From: an uncultured Lachnospiraceae bacterium
GTDB taxonomy: Bacteria > Bacillota > Clostridia > Lachnospirales > Lachnospiraceae
Direction: 5' to 3'
Assembly: GCA_946538445.1 (NCBI GenBank)
Contig: CAMNGO010000038.1
Coordinates: 1-13,265 of the forward strand
DNA: 13,265 nt
How positions within the stretch are numbered: the stretch's first letter is position 1; the number at the start of each line of letters is the position of its first letter. A program made the position numbers and the translations under genes. Below, in pieces: positions 1 to 7,139 of the stretch. Under the pieces are notes generated by a model, which saw nothing but the letters and a program-made list of their open reading frames with translations, did no database searches and was not told the DNA's origin.

Positions 1-850
1 TGAAATAACATGCTCTTGGATCATCATCCACTTTGGTGGAGATCTCATTCACACGTGGAAGCGGGTGCATAATGCAGAGATCTTTCTTCGCTGTTTTTAA
101 TTTATCAAGGTCTAAAATGAAACTGTCTTTCAGACGGATATAGTCCTGTTCATTGAAGAAGCGTTCTCTCTGGACCCTGGTCATATACAGGATATCAAGA
201 TCCGGCATAACTTCTTCCATGGTCCGGACTTCCTGATAGGTAATATTCTTCTTCTCAAACACATCTTTGACGATGTATTCCGGAAGACGAAGTTCCTCCG
301 GGGAGATCATCACAAATCTGACATTCTCATAACGGGACATGGCTTTAATCAGAGAGTGTACTGTTCTTCCGAACTTTAAGTCGCCGCACATACCGATGGT
401 CAGATCATGAAAGCGTCCTTTTTCCTGATAGATGGTCATAAGGTCCGTCAAGGTCTGTGTCGGATGATAGTGGCCACCGTCACCGGCATTGATAAGTGGA
501 ACATCAATCTTGCGGGACGCCACCAGGGGAGCTCCCTCCTTGGGATGTCTCATGGCAATGATATCTGAATAATAGGATACGGTGCGAACGGTATCCGACA
601 CACTTTCACCCTTTGAGGCAGAAGAGGAATTGGCAGAAGAAAAACCAAGTACATTACCTCCAAGCTCCAACATGGCAGCTTCGAAACTCAAACGTGTTCT
701 TGTACTTGGCTCAAAAAATAAAGTGGCTAAACTCTTATGTTTACATACATCCTGATATTTTTCTTTATCAGCTAAAATTTTACTTCCCAGATCGATCAGC
801 TGATCAATCTCTTCTACCGTTAAATCCATAGGATCTATTAAGTGTTTCAT
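1..850 (-). CDS. pyrB: Aspartate carbamoyltransferase catalytic subunit (3' end cut by window edge)
   Basis: Condenses carbamoyl phosphate with L-aspartate in the first committed step of de novo pyrimidine synthesis, in the cytosol. The 283 visible residues carry the carbamoyl-phosphate loop STRTR (about 49-53), the loop lysine in SASKGES (about 80), GDGGHYHPTQ (about 123-132), GDLKFGRT (about 156-163) and HPLPR (about 262-266). These separate it from ornithine carbamoyltransferase, whose late motif contains cysteine (HCLP). The catalytic chain is usually a little over 300 residues, so roughly 20-30 C-terminal residues lie outside the window. The ATG at 848-850 follows a GGAGG with good spacing. 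It has its own promoter about 55 bp upstream and is separated from icd by a hairpin, so it starts a transcript. Whether pyrI follows cannot be seen. The short leader shows no obvious PyrR-type attenuator. Identification is secure. Confidence 0.96.
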   Translation of the reverse strand, partial: MKHLIDPMDLTVEEIDQLIDLGSKILADKEKYQDVCKHKSLATLFFEPSTRTRLSFEAAMLELGGNVLGFSSANSSSASKGESVSDTVRTVSYYSDIIAMRHPKEGAPLVASRKIDVPLINAGDGGHYHPTQTLTDLMTIYQEKGRFHDLTIGMCGDLKFGRTVHSLIKAMSRYENVRFVMISPEELRLPEYIVKDVFEKKNITYQEVRTMEEVMPDLDILYMTRVQRERFFNEQDYIRLKDSFILDLDKLKTAKKDLCIMHPLPRVNEISTKVDDDPRACYF

Positions 851-904
851 TACAACCTCCATAGTGTTATGATAATGAACTGTTTCTCTACAACTTAGTT
901 AATT

Positions 905-933
905 ATAATACATTCATTCACTTACCATGTCAA
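905..933 (-). promoter_or_regulatory. Sigma-A-type promoter of pyrB
   Basis: On the minus strand a perfect TTGACA (928-933) is followed after 17 bp by TATTAT (905-910), one mismatch from TATAAT. Transcription would begin near 898, giving a leader of about 50 nt that ends in the pyrB GGAGG. No operator is evident. Confidence 0.8.
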
Positions 934-973
934 GCCAGCAAGAATAGAAAAAGAGGTCATACCGACAGTTTAC

Positions 974-1005
974 AAATAGGCGGTACCCCTGTGTACCGCC
1001 TATTT
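974..1005 (-). terminator. Hairpin after icd (weak or bidirectional terminator)
   Basis: A perfect 13-bp inverted repeat (974-986 and 993-1005, AAATAGGCGGTAC and complement) encloses a 6-nt loop. It lies about 20 bp after the icd stop codon and before the pyrB promoter. On the minus strand the stem ends in UAUUU followed by GUAAA, so the U-tract is short. On the plus strand it ends in UAUUUU. The position suggests it ends the dapA-dapB-dtd-icd transcript, but termination may be partial. Confidence 0.65.
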
Positions 1006-1025
1006 TGCAGACTATGTATGGCCTC

Positions 1026-2237
1026 TTATTTTAATTTACTCTCCAGTCTCTCGCGAACTGCTTTAATGAAGTCTTGGCTGTTGACCGGATTGACTTCTTC
1101 CAGAGTAGTAATCAGAGCAAGATCCTTTGTCATGGTGCCGCTCTCGATGGTTTCAAGAGTTGCTTCTTCCAGTTTGTCGGCAAAAGCTGCCAATGCATCG
1201 ATACCGTCCAGACTGCCACGTTTTCTCAGGGCGCCTGTCCATGCAAAAATCGTAGCGACGGAATTGGTGGATGTCTCCTCCCCGTTCAGGTACTTGTAAT
1301 AATGTCTCTGGACAGTACCATGGGCTGCTTCATATTCAGTGGTGCCATCGGGAGCTACCAGAACGGAAGTCATCATGGCGAGAGATCCGAATGCCGTTGC
1401 GATCATATCACTCATCACATCCCCGTCATAATTCTTACATGCCCAGATATATCCGCCTTCAGACCGGATCACCCTGGCTACTGCATCATCAATCAGGGTA
1501 TAGAAGTATTCAATCCCTTCTGCTTCAAAACGATTCTTGTATTCACTGTCATAAAGATCCTGGAAGATATCCTTAAATGTATGATCATATTTTTTGGAGA
1601 TGGTATCTTTGGTGGAGAACCAGAGGTCCTGTCTGGTATCCAGGGCATAGTTAAAGCAGGACCGGGCAAATGCACGGATGGAAGCCTCCACATTATGCAT
1701 ACCTTGAACGATACCGGGTCCGTCAAAATCATGGATTAATTCTCTGGTCTCGTTTCCATCCTGGTCTGTATATACGATCTCTGCTTTACCGGCTCCCGGA
1801 ATCTTCATCTCCGTTGCCTTATAGACATCACCGTAAGCGTGACGGGCAATCGTGATGGGTTTTTTCCAGGTCTTGACGGTAGGCTCGATACCTTTCACCA
1901 CGATTGGAGCACGGAAAACCGTACCGTCCAGGATGGCTCTGATGGTGCCGTTCGGACTTTTGTACATGGCTTTCAGGTCATATTCCTCCACCCTTGCCGC
2001 ATTTGGAGTGATGGTTGCACATTTGACAGCCACCCCATACTTCTTGGTAGCCAGAGCAGAATCCACTGTCACCTGGTCATCGGTCTCATCTCTGTGTTTC
2101 AAGCCCAGGTCATAATACTCCGTCTTGAGGTCGATGAAGGGGTAAAGCAATTCATCCTTTATCATCTTCCAGAGAATTCTGGTCATCTCGTCTCCATCCA
2201 TCTCTACCAGTGGGGTAGTCATTTTAATCTTATCCAT
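1026..2237 (-). CDS. icd: Isocitrate dehydrogenase (NADP+), dimeric eukaryotic-type
   Basis: Oxidatively decarboxylates isocitrate to 2-oxoglutarate with reduction of NADP+. The 403-residue length and the sequence match the homodimeric, eukaryotic-like IDH subgroup rather than the E. coli type. SPNGTIR (94-100) is the substrate-binding serine loop; YDGDVMSDM (270-278) carries the metal-binding aspartates; EAAHGTVQRHY (303-313) holds Arg311-His312, the pair that in this subgroup binds the 2'-phosphate of NADP+. The ATG at 2235-2237 follows AAAGGAGA at good spacing. It begins 42 bp after the dtd stop with no terminator between, so it is probably cotranscribed with dtd. No citrate synthase or aconitase gene is visible. 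In a fermentative anaerobe the likely job is 2-oxoglutarate supply for glutamate; this is inference. Confidence 0.95.
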   Translation of the reverse strand: MDKIKMTTPLVEMDGDEMTRILWKMIKDELLYPFIDLKTEYYDLGLKHRDETDDQVTVDSALATKKYGVAVKCATITPNAARVEEYDLKAMYKSPNGTIRAILDGTVFRAPIVVKGIEPTVKTWKKPITIARHAYGDVYKATEMKIPGAGKAEIVYTDQDGNETRELIHDFDGPGIVQGMHNVEASIRAFARSCFNYALDTRQDLWFSTKDTISKKYDHTFKDIFQDLYDSEYKNRFEAEGIEYFYTLIDDAVARVIRSEGGYIWACKNYDGDVMSDMIATAFGSLAMMTSVLVAPDGTTEYEAAHGTVQRHYYKYLNGEETSTNSVATIFAWTGALRKRGSLDGIDALAAFADKLEEATLETIESGTMTKDLALITTLEEVNPVNSQDFIKAVRERLESKLK

Positions 2238-2279
2238 ATGTATTCTCCTTTAAATCCTTTGATGTTACGCTCTTTTTTC

Positions 2280-2729
2280 TCAGCTCAGATCCTTGCTGTC
2301 CAGAACGATGGTAAATGGGCCGTCATTCACCAAGGAAACTTTCATCTCAGCACCAAATTCCCCTTGTTCCACCACCTCTACCTGTTCACGGCATATCTCC
2401 AGAAATCGTTCATAGAGCCTTTGTGCCTGTTCCGGGTCACCGGCTTTTATAAAACTGGGTCTTCTTCCCTTTCTGCAATCTGCCAGAAGGGTGAACTGTG
2501 AGATTACGAGTAGTTCTCCGCCTACATCCGTCAAGGAGAGATTGCTCTTCCCCTGGGCATCCGGAAAGATGCGAAGTCCCACTATCTTGCGGACCAGCTT
2601 CCGGATATCATCCTCGGAATCTTCCCTGGCAACTCCCAGTAAGATCAGGTATCCGGTCTGAATCTCACCTGCGACTTTTCCTTCGATGGTGACCTTTGCC
2701 TCTGTCACCCTTTGTATCACTGCTTTCAT
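2280..2729 (-). CDS. dtd: D-aminoacyl-tRNA deacylase
   Basis: Hydrolyses D-amino acids (and glycine wrongly attached to tRNA-Ala) from tRNA, protecting translation in the cytosol. The 149-residue protein starts with the family's typical MKAVIQRV and keeps the two active-site motifs, SQFTL near residue 80 and NDGPF near 135, the latter forming the cross-subunit Gly-cisPro site. Length is typical. An open frame extends 63 nt further upstream to an ATG overlapping the dapB stop, but that extension would translate through the dapB terminator hairpin and has no family counterpart. The ATG at 2727-2729 has GGAG six bases before it, so I chose it. The gene sits between dapB and icd. Confidence 0.94.
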   Translation of the reverse strand: MKAVIQRVTEAKVTIEGKVAGEIQTGYLILLGVAREDSEDDIRKLVRKIVGLRIFPDAQGKSNLSLTDVGGELLVISQFTLLADCRKGRRPSFIKAGDPEQAQRLYERFLEICREQVEVVEQGEFGAEMKVSLVNDGPFTIVLDSKDLS

Positions 2730-2748
2730 CCATATCTCCAATCTTTGG

Positions 2749-2784
2749 AAAAACGAAAAGCCATCGCAAGGTGCGATGGCTTTT
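2749..2784 (-). terminator. Intrinsic terminator between dapB and dtd
   Basis: A perfect 13-bp inverted repeat (2756-2768 and 2772-2784, AAAAGCCATCGCA and complement) with a 3-nt loop starts 4 nt after the dapB stop. On the minus strand the stem ends in TTTT, then CG and TTTTT, a good U-tract. The dtd start codon is only 27 nt beyond the stem, so dtd and icd would depend on read-through or on a promoter inside dapB. Confidence 0.85.
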
Positions 2785-2788
2785 GAAA

Positions 2789-3547
2789 TCATCCGTCGAT
2801 GACATCACTCATGTCATACAGCCCAGCCGGTTTCCCTGCCAGAAATCTGGCGGCTTCGATGGCTCCTTTTCCAAACACAGCTCTGGAATAAGCCGTATGT
2901 TTAAACTCGATCACCTCATCCGTACCGGCGAAAATCACTTCATGTTCTCCCACGATCGTTCCACCGCGGACAGCTGAGATCCCAATCTCATCCACCGGTC
3001 TTTGTTGCCTTCTCTGACTGCGGTCAAAGACGTAAGAATATCTTCCCTCACATCCCTCGTTGATGGAATCTGCCAATGCCAGGGCAGTTCCGGAAGGAGC
3101 ATCCACTTTTCTTCGGTGGTGTTTCTCTACGATATCGATATCAAATCCTGCATTTCCTAAAATGGCTGCCGCCGTTTTCACCATCTTTAAGAGAGTATTG
3201 ACTCCCAGGGACATATTTGCCGAACGCAGCACTGCAACTTTCTCACTGCACTCTTTGAGATATGCAATCTGATCTTCCGACAGCCCTGTGGTACACTCCA
3301 CCAACGGAATCTGTTTATCCACGGCAAAGGCAAGAGCTGCATTTACCGCCGGAGCTGCGGAAAAATCAATGATGGCGTCTGCCTTCACATCGCAGTCAGC
3401 AGTGGAAGTAAAGACCGGAAAGTCGTAAGAATCATTTGGGGCGATATCAATCCCTGCCACGACTTCCACATCATTTATAGCTTTTATCAGATCACAGATG
3501 ACATGGCCCATAAAGCCATTGCATCCGTACATTATTACTTTGGTCAT
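2789..3547 (-). CDS. dapB: 4-hydroxy-tetrahydrodipicolinate reductase
   Basis: Reduces the cyclic product of DapA with NAD(P)H to tetrahydrodipicolinate, the second dedicated step toward diaminopimelate and lysine. The 252-residue protein opens with the Rossmann loop GCNGFMG (8-14). EKHHRRKVDAPSGTA (about 141-155) contains the catalytic histidine pair and lysine plus the substrate-binding loop, and RGGTIVGEHEV is the usual C-terminal motif. A TTG at 3551-3553 would extend the frame by two codons, but it lies too close to the GGAGG; the ATG at 3545-3547 is spaced correctly. It begins 16 bp after the dapA stop, so the two genes form one transcription unit. The end product feeds peptidoglycan as well as lysine. 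Confidence 0.96.
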   Translation of the reverse strand: MTKVIMYGCNGFMGHVICDLIKAINDVEVVAGIDIAPNDSYDFPVFTSTADCDVKADAIIDFSAAPAVNAALAFAVDKQIPLVECTTGLSEDQIAYLKECSEKVAVLRSANMSLGVNTLLKMVKTAAAILGNAGFDIDIVEKHHRRKVDAPSGTALALADSINEGCEGRYSYVFDRSQRRQQRPVDEIGISAVRGGTIVGEHEVIFAGTDEVIEFKHTAYSRAVFGKGAIEAARFLAGKPAGLYDMSDVIDG

Positions 3548-3563
3548 GGGCAATCCCTCCAGA

Positions 3564-4454
3564 CTATTCGCTGAGTAATCCGACTTCGATCATGGCTTTC
3601 CTGAGTCGCTCTGCATGTTCAGGCTCCATCTCGCAAAGTGGTCTCCTTAAGATGCCCGGGCAGAATCCCAGGAATTCCATAGCCTTCTTCACGGGGATTG
3701 GATTCACCTCACAGAATAAAGCATTGATCAGTTCCATATATTTAATCTGAAGCTGGGCACTCTTCTCCACATTTCCGGCAAAATATTCCGCGCAGATATT
3801 GTGAGTGTCCTCAGGAGCGATATTGGCTAAAACAGAAATGACTCCTTTTCCTCCCAGAGACAGGACCGGAACGATCACATCGTCATTTCCGGAATAGATA
3901 TCAATGTCTCCCTGTGTGTCATACATCAGTCTTGCAGTGTGGGCAAGGCTGCCGGTGGCATCCTTTACACCAACGATATTATCCACATTTTTTACCAGGG
4001 TCGCAATGGTGGAAGCCTCCAGCTTCACACCTGTCCTGCTTGGCACATTGTACATGATGATCGGGAGATCGGTATGTCTTGCAATATAGGAATAATGATC
4101 TATGAGACCCTTCTGTGTCCCTTTATTATAGTAAGGAGTAACGATGAGGGCTGCATCAGCTCCTGCATGCTCTGCTTCCTGGGTCAGGAAAACAGCAGTC
4201 CGGGTACTGTTGGAGCCGGTGCCTGCAACCACAGGAATTCGTTTATTGACTTTATTTACACAATATCTGATGGCAGCAAGATGCTCCTCATGATTCAGAG
4301 TGGACGCTTCTCCGGTAGTTCCCATAACGATGATGGCATCTGTCTTATTCTCTACCTGAAAATCAATGATCTTGCCGAAGCGATCATAATCCACATTATA
4401 ATTCTCGTCAAACGGTGTGACAATCGCCACTCCGGAACCTGTAAAAATAGCCAT
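3564..4454 (-). CDS. dapA: 4-hydroxy-tetrahydrodipicolinate synthase
   Basis: Condenses pyruvate with L-aspartate semialdehyde, the branch-point reaction of lysine/diaminopimelate synthesis. It is a Schiff-base TIM-barrel aldolase. The 296-residue protein has GTTGE (45-49), YYNKGTQ (about 108-114), the catalytic tyrosine in YNVPSRTG (about 136) and the Schiff-base lysine in VGVKDATG (about 164). An upstream in-frame ATG at 4461-4463 would add MKF, but it directly abuts the AAAGG ribosome binding site. The ATG at 4452-4454 lies 9 nt away and matches the family N-terminus (FTGS..AIVTP). It is followed closely by dapB. The 80 bp upstream to the CobA-like gene show no terminator, no lysine riboswitch and no convincing promoter. 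Confidence 0.96.
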   Translation of the reverse strand: MAIFTGSGVAIVTPFDENYNVDYDRFGKIIDFQVENKTDAIIVMGTTGEASTLNHEEHLAAIRYCVNKVNKRIPVVAGTGSNSTRTAVFLTQEAEHAGADAALIVTPYYNKGTQKGLIDHYSYIARHTDLPIIMYNVPSRTGVKLEASTIATLVKNVDNIVGVKDATGSLAHTARLMYDTQGDIDIYSGNDDVIVPVLSLGGKGVISVLANIAPEDTHNICAEYFAGNVEKSAQLQIKYMELINALFCEVNPIPVKKAMEFLGFCPGILRRPLCEMEPEHAERLRKAMIEVGLLSE

Positions 4455-4534
4455 AAACTTCATCCTTTCTGTATCACATTATTATTTATCAAGATATTGA
4501 TCAAATATGTACTGTCTTATTCAGGTATAAGGTA

Positions 4535-5062
4535 TTAAAGATTTCTGAAGAAACCCAGATCCAGCATACCTTCTTTCGTCTCTTTCTCCGTGGAGATGCA
4601 GTAGACGCAGTCCGCCAGGTCTCTGATTCCCTCCGGAAGGATCCTCCCGGTTAGGACCAGGTACATGGATTCGTCTCTTCGCGAAATCAGATCACGCAAT
4701 TCCTGCTCGTCAATGATTCCAAAATCAATCAGTCCCAGAATTCCATCCAGGATCAGGAGATCGCACTGCCCGGTATCCATGACCTTACGTGCATAGGATA
4801 AGGCACTTTTTATATTGGATAACTGTTCCTTCCTCTTCTCTTGCGGAAGATTGGAGTAATCATCCATCCCGCTTTCAAACCGGAATACCTGTAACTCCGG
4901 TTCAAGCCTTTTCAGGTACTCAAGGGATTCCGAGTGTCTCGATCGGAGAAACTGCACCATGATAACCTGGTTGCCGGAACTTGCGACGCGGATACCCAAG
5001 CCGAGTGCAGCTGTGGTTTTTCCTCTCCCCATACCATAATAAATCTGTATACTACCGTCCAT
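4535..5062 (-). CDS. Divergent CobA/CobO-family P-loop protein (corrinoid adenosyltransferase-like)
   Basis: The family (CobA/CobO/BtuR) transfers the adenosyl group of ATP to cob(I)alamin-type corrinoids. This 175-residue protein has the overall layout: GMGRGKTT P-loop at 10-17 (usual form GNGKGKTT), MVQFL (about 35-39), a Walker-B-like LLILDG (102-107) and LTGR (137-140). It departs in ways that may matter. The usual LDE is LDG, the GEGFTW corrinoid-pocket motif known from Salmonella-type CobA has no counterpart, and the conserved K-G-I-x-A-x-x-G-I-E ending reads KEGMLDLGFF. No cobalamin gene is visible nearby; neighbours are hisS and dapA. The frame is open upstream to 5137, but the ATG at 5060-5062 follows AAAGGG by 6 nt and starts just before the first beta strand, as in the family. 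Fold is confident; substrate is not. Confidence 0.75.
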   Translation of the reverse strand: MDGSIQIYYGMGRGKTTAALGLGIRVASSGNQVIMVQFLRSRHSESLEYLKRLEPELQVFRFESGMDDYSNLPQEKRKEQLSNIKSALSYARKVMDTGQCDLLILDGILGLIDFGIIDEQELRDLISRRDESMYLVLTGRILPEGIRDLADCVYCISTEKETKEGMLDLGFFRNL

Positions 5063-5082
5063 AGCCATCCCTTTCATGAATA

Positions 5083-5115
5083 ATAAATGAATAGTTATGC
5101 ATAAATGAATAGTTA
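5083..5115. repeat. Two 15-bp direct repeats upstream of the CobA-like gene
   Basis: ATAAATGAATAGTTA occurs at 5083-5097 and again at 5101-5115, an 18-bp period. The palindrome TTATGCATAA (5095-5104) bridges the copies. The repeats lie 20-55 bp upstream of the chosen start codon, where an operator or leader element could sit. The stretch is AT-rich, so a chance tandem duplication is possible. Confidence 0.6.
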
Positions 5116-5153
5116 CATATTTGATACATAATATCATACAATATTAAAAAAAT

Positions 5154-6392
5154 CTACTCTGAAAAGAATCTTACCCCTTCATCTTTCCCAAATACCATGA
5201 AGCCATCATACCCCTGATCCTCCAGGCGGTTCAGGAATTTGCCAAGCTTTTTCGGCTTTACGAAGAGGGCAACCGAGTAGTCGGCGCGAAGTTCTTCCGC
5301 CTTGCCGATCGCCTCACCTATCTCTGACTCCTCATATAAGAGGACTACTTTACGGGGGCGGTCCTGGTATTTCATTCCTCTTTCCGAAAGGATGCTGAAA
5401 ATACGCTCAAAACCGATAGAGAATCCTACCGCCGGGATCTGTTCTTTGACAAACTTGCCGATAAGATTATCATAGCGTCCTCCCCCTGCAATGGAGCTTC
5501 CGAATTCCAGGGACTCGATCTCGAATACCGTACCGGTATAGTAGCCTTGCCCTCTCACCAGGGTCATATCATATTCTACGGAATATTTTCCCTCTGCCAG
5601 AGCATTGGACGTATCAATGATTCCGGATAATGTATCGATATATTCTGTATTTTTACATAAAGTTTTCACATAATCCAAAGTAAATGGAGCATTCTCGATC
5701 ATCTGCATAAATCTGTCGATGACACCCTGATCAAATCCCTTCTCCTGGAGTTCTTTTTGAACACCTGCAGCCCCTATTTTACTCAATTTATCAAAGGTGA
5801 TGCATACGCTGTCAAGCTGGTCCTCCATAAATCCTGCGGAGAGAAGAACCTCCCTTAAGACCCGGCGGTCATTTACTTTCACCTTGAACTGGCGGATTCC
5901 GATATGCAGAAGTGCCTTGGCCGTAGTGTGGATCAATTCGATCTCACAGCTTGGAGAATCGGATCCCAGGATGTCGATATCACACTGCATGAACTCTCTG
6001 AGTCGTCCCTTCTGGGGCCGTTCAGCACGATACACCTTGTCAATCTGTATTACTTTGAATGGCTGTGGAAGAGAAGCCCGGTTGTTGGCATAATAGCGGC
6101 TGAGAGGAAGCGTGAGGTCATAGCGCAGACCCATGTCCGCGATCTGGTCCGGATTCCCCCCACGGATTGCTTTCTCCAGTTTCTCCCCTCTCTTCATTAC
6201 CTTGAAGATCAGATTCAGGTTATCTCCGCCCTCACTTTTATCAAGATTCTCTATATCCTCCAGGATTGGTGTGAAAATCCTCTGAAAACCGCATTTCTCA
6301 TAAGTTTCACATATTTTCCTCTGAAGATAATCCCTGAGTTCTGCCTGGGCAGGCAGATAATCGTTTGTGCCTTTTACTGGTGTAACCTTCAT
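5154..6392 (-). CDS. hisS: Histidine--tRNA ligase, eukaryotic-like motif type with short C-terminus
   Basis: Class II synthetase that charges tRNA-His. The 412-residue protein shows PVKGTNDYLP (5-14), motif 2 KVYRAERPQKGR (119-130) continuing REFMQCDIDILG, the catalytic arginine in LVRGQGYYTG (Arg280), AGGGRYDNL (302-310) and motif 3 AVGFSIGFER (321-330). In place of the bacterial LRPEGT it has LRYDLTLP (89-96), a form known from eukaryotic HisRS and from HisZ. The complete histidine motifs and catalytic arginine argue against HisZ. The anticodon-binding domain ends at GVRFFSE, where family members usually continue about 20-25 residues. The DNA beyond the stop is AT-rich and non-coding, so I see no frameshift. 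The ATG at 6390-6392 follows GGGAG. No T-box is visible. It could be the sole HisRS or a second paralogue. Confidence 0.88.
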   Translation of the reverse strand: MKVTPVKGTNDYLPAQAELRDYLQRKICETYEKCGFQRIFTPILEDIENLDKSEGGDNLNLIFKVMKRGEKLEKAIRGGNPDQIADMGLRYDLTLPLSRYYANNRASLPQPFKVIQIDKVYRAERPQKGRLREFMQCDIDILGSDSPSCEIELIHTTAKALLHIGIRQFKVKVNDRRVLREVLLSAGFMEDQLDSVCITFDKLSKIGAAGVQKELQEKGFDQGVIDRFMQMIENAPFTLDYVKTLCKNTEYIDTLSGIIDTSNALAEGKYSVEYDMTLVRGQGYYTGTVFEIESLEFGSSIAGGGRYDNLIGKFVKEQIPAVGFSIGFERIFSILSERGMKYQDRPRKVVLLYEESEIGEAIGKAEELRADYSVALFVKPKKLGKFLNRLEDQGYDGFMVFGKDEGVRFFSE

Positions 6393-6424
6393 ATTTCTCC
6401 CTCGTCTTTCTGATAAAAGAATAA

Positions 6425-6450
6425 TAAAAAAGCTGCTCTTCCGAGCAGCT
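6425..6450 (-). terminator. Intrinsic terminator between the SSB-like gene and hisS
   Basis: AGCTGCTC (6431-6438) and its complement (6443-6450) form a perfect 8-bp stem. On the minus strand the loop is GGAA, a GNRA tetraloop, and the stem runs into a T-tract followed by ATTATTC. It lies 23 nt after the SSB-like stop codon and 38 nt before the hisS start. There is little space for a separate hisS promoter, so it may act as a leaky, expression-setting terminator. Confidence 0.85.
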
Positions 6451-6473
6451 CATTCTAATCAACACTGACATAA

Positions 6474-7139
6474 TCACGGGGAATCCGCCACATATTGTGC
6501 TCGTATCTCCCCGGGATCACTACAATACTCCATCTGGTTGACCGACACTTCGTAAGCTACAAAACTTCTCACATCAAAATCACTCAACCTCTTCTGATAT
6601 TCCCTGCTTTGAATCCGGCCCCATAACTGGATCCTTCCTCCCACCGGAAGATGCTTGGCATATCTGGCATTTCTTCCCCAGCAGATGCAGGGGATATAAT
6701 CCGACTTGCTGTAAGCCCTGTTCACTGCGACAAGCATATCCGTGATTTCTCTTCCAAAAGGAGTGGTACGATAGACAGGTTCCTTACAGATATATCCATC
6801 GAGAAAAATCACATTCGGTTTGAGGTTATCAAGTTGATCCAAAAAAGTGAATTCACGGACAAACAGAGACAAAATCAGGTGATTTTTTAGTCCTTCATGT
6901 TTGTTGAAAGAGCGGAACTGCCCTCTTGCCTCCATGAACTGCCCGATGTAAGATTGGTTCACATCAATCAGACGCTCGGACATGAGTAATGGTATCGTAT
7001 CGTTGGACTGACTTAGTCTGCTCACTTTCAGTTTTACATAATAGAAACCTTCTCCGAACACTTCGTGACTGAATTCGAAATCGGAAACGATCTCTCCCTC
7101 GACAACTGCCTGATTATTATTCAATAATTTTTCTGCCAT
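6474..7139 (-). CDS. SSB-like protein with two predicted OB folds
   Basis: Probably binds single-stranded DNA, but its process is unknown. The second half (about 109-203) reads like an SSB OB fold: DGYICKEPVYRTTPFGRE, then LVAVNRAYSKSDYIPCICWG and VGGRIQLWGRIQSREY. The first half (about 11-97) has an analogous pattern, VVEGEI followed by GEGFYYVKLKVSRLS, IPLLMSERL and ARGQFRSFN, suggesting a second, divergent OB fold. At 221 residues it is longer than ordinary SSB, and it ends in AQYVADSP without the acidic DDDIPF-type tip that recruits partners. The ATG at 7137-7139 follows AGGAGG at good spacing. It is first in the minus-strand unit upstream of hisS, with a strong promoter and a long leader. 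I recognise the type from Clostridia but know of no characterised member. Confidence 0.78.
   Translation of the reverse strand: MAEKLLNNNQAVVEGEIVSDFEFSHEVFGEGFYYVKLKVSRLSQSNDTIPLLMSERLIDVNQSYIGQFMEARGQFRSFNKHEGLKNHLILSLFVREFTFLDQLDNLKPNVIFLDGYICKEPVYRTTPFGREITDMLVAVNRAYSKSDYIPCICWGRNARYAKHLPVGGRIQLWGRIQSREYQKRLSDFDVRSFVAYEVSVNQMEYCSDPGEIRAQYVADSP

Noticed and set aside
1074..2501. Long plus-strand open frames (about 220 codons each) across icd and dtd
   Set aside because: They overlap securely identified genes on the other strand and lack ribosome binding sites; low stop frequency there follows from codon use in icd and dtd.
2730..2792. N-terminal extension of dtd overlapping the dapB stop
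   Set aside because: It would translate through the dapB terminator hairpin, does not match the family N-terminus, and the internal ATG has a well-spaced ribosome binding site.
4464..4534. Lysine riboswitch before dapA
   Set aside because: The gap is about 70-80 bp, too short for the lysine aptamer, and no matching stems are seen.
5154..6392. HisZ (ATP phosphoribosyltransferase regulatory subunit) instead of HisRS
   Set aside because: The catalytic arginine and complete histidine-specific motifs are present, a C-terminal anticodon-like domain follows, and no his biosynthesis gene is visible nearby.
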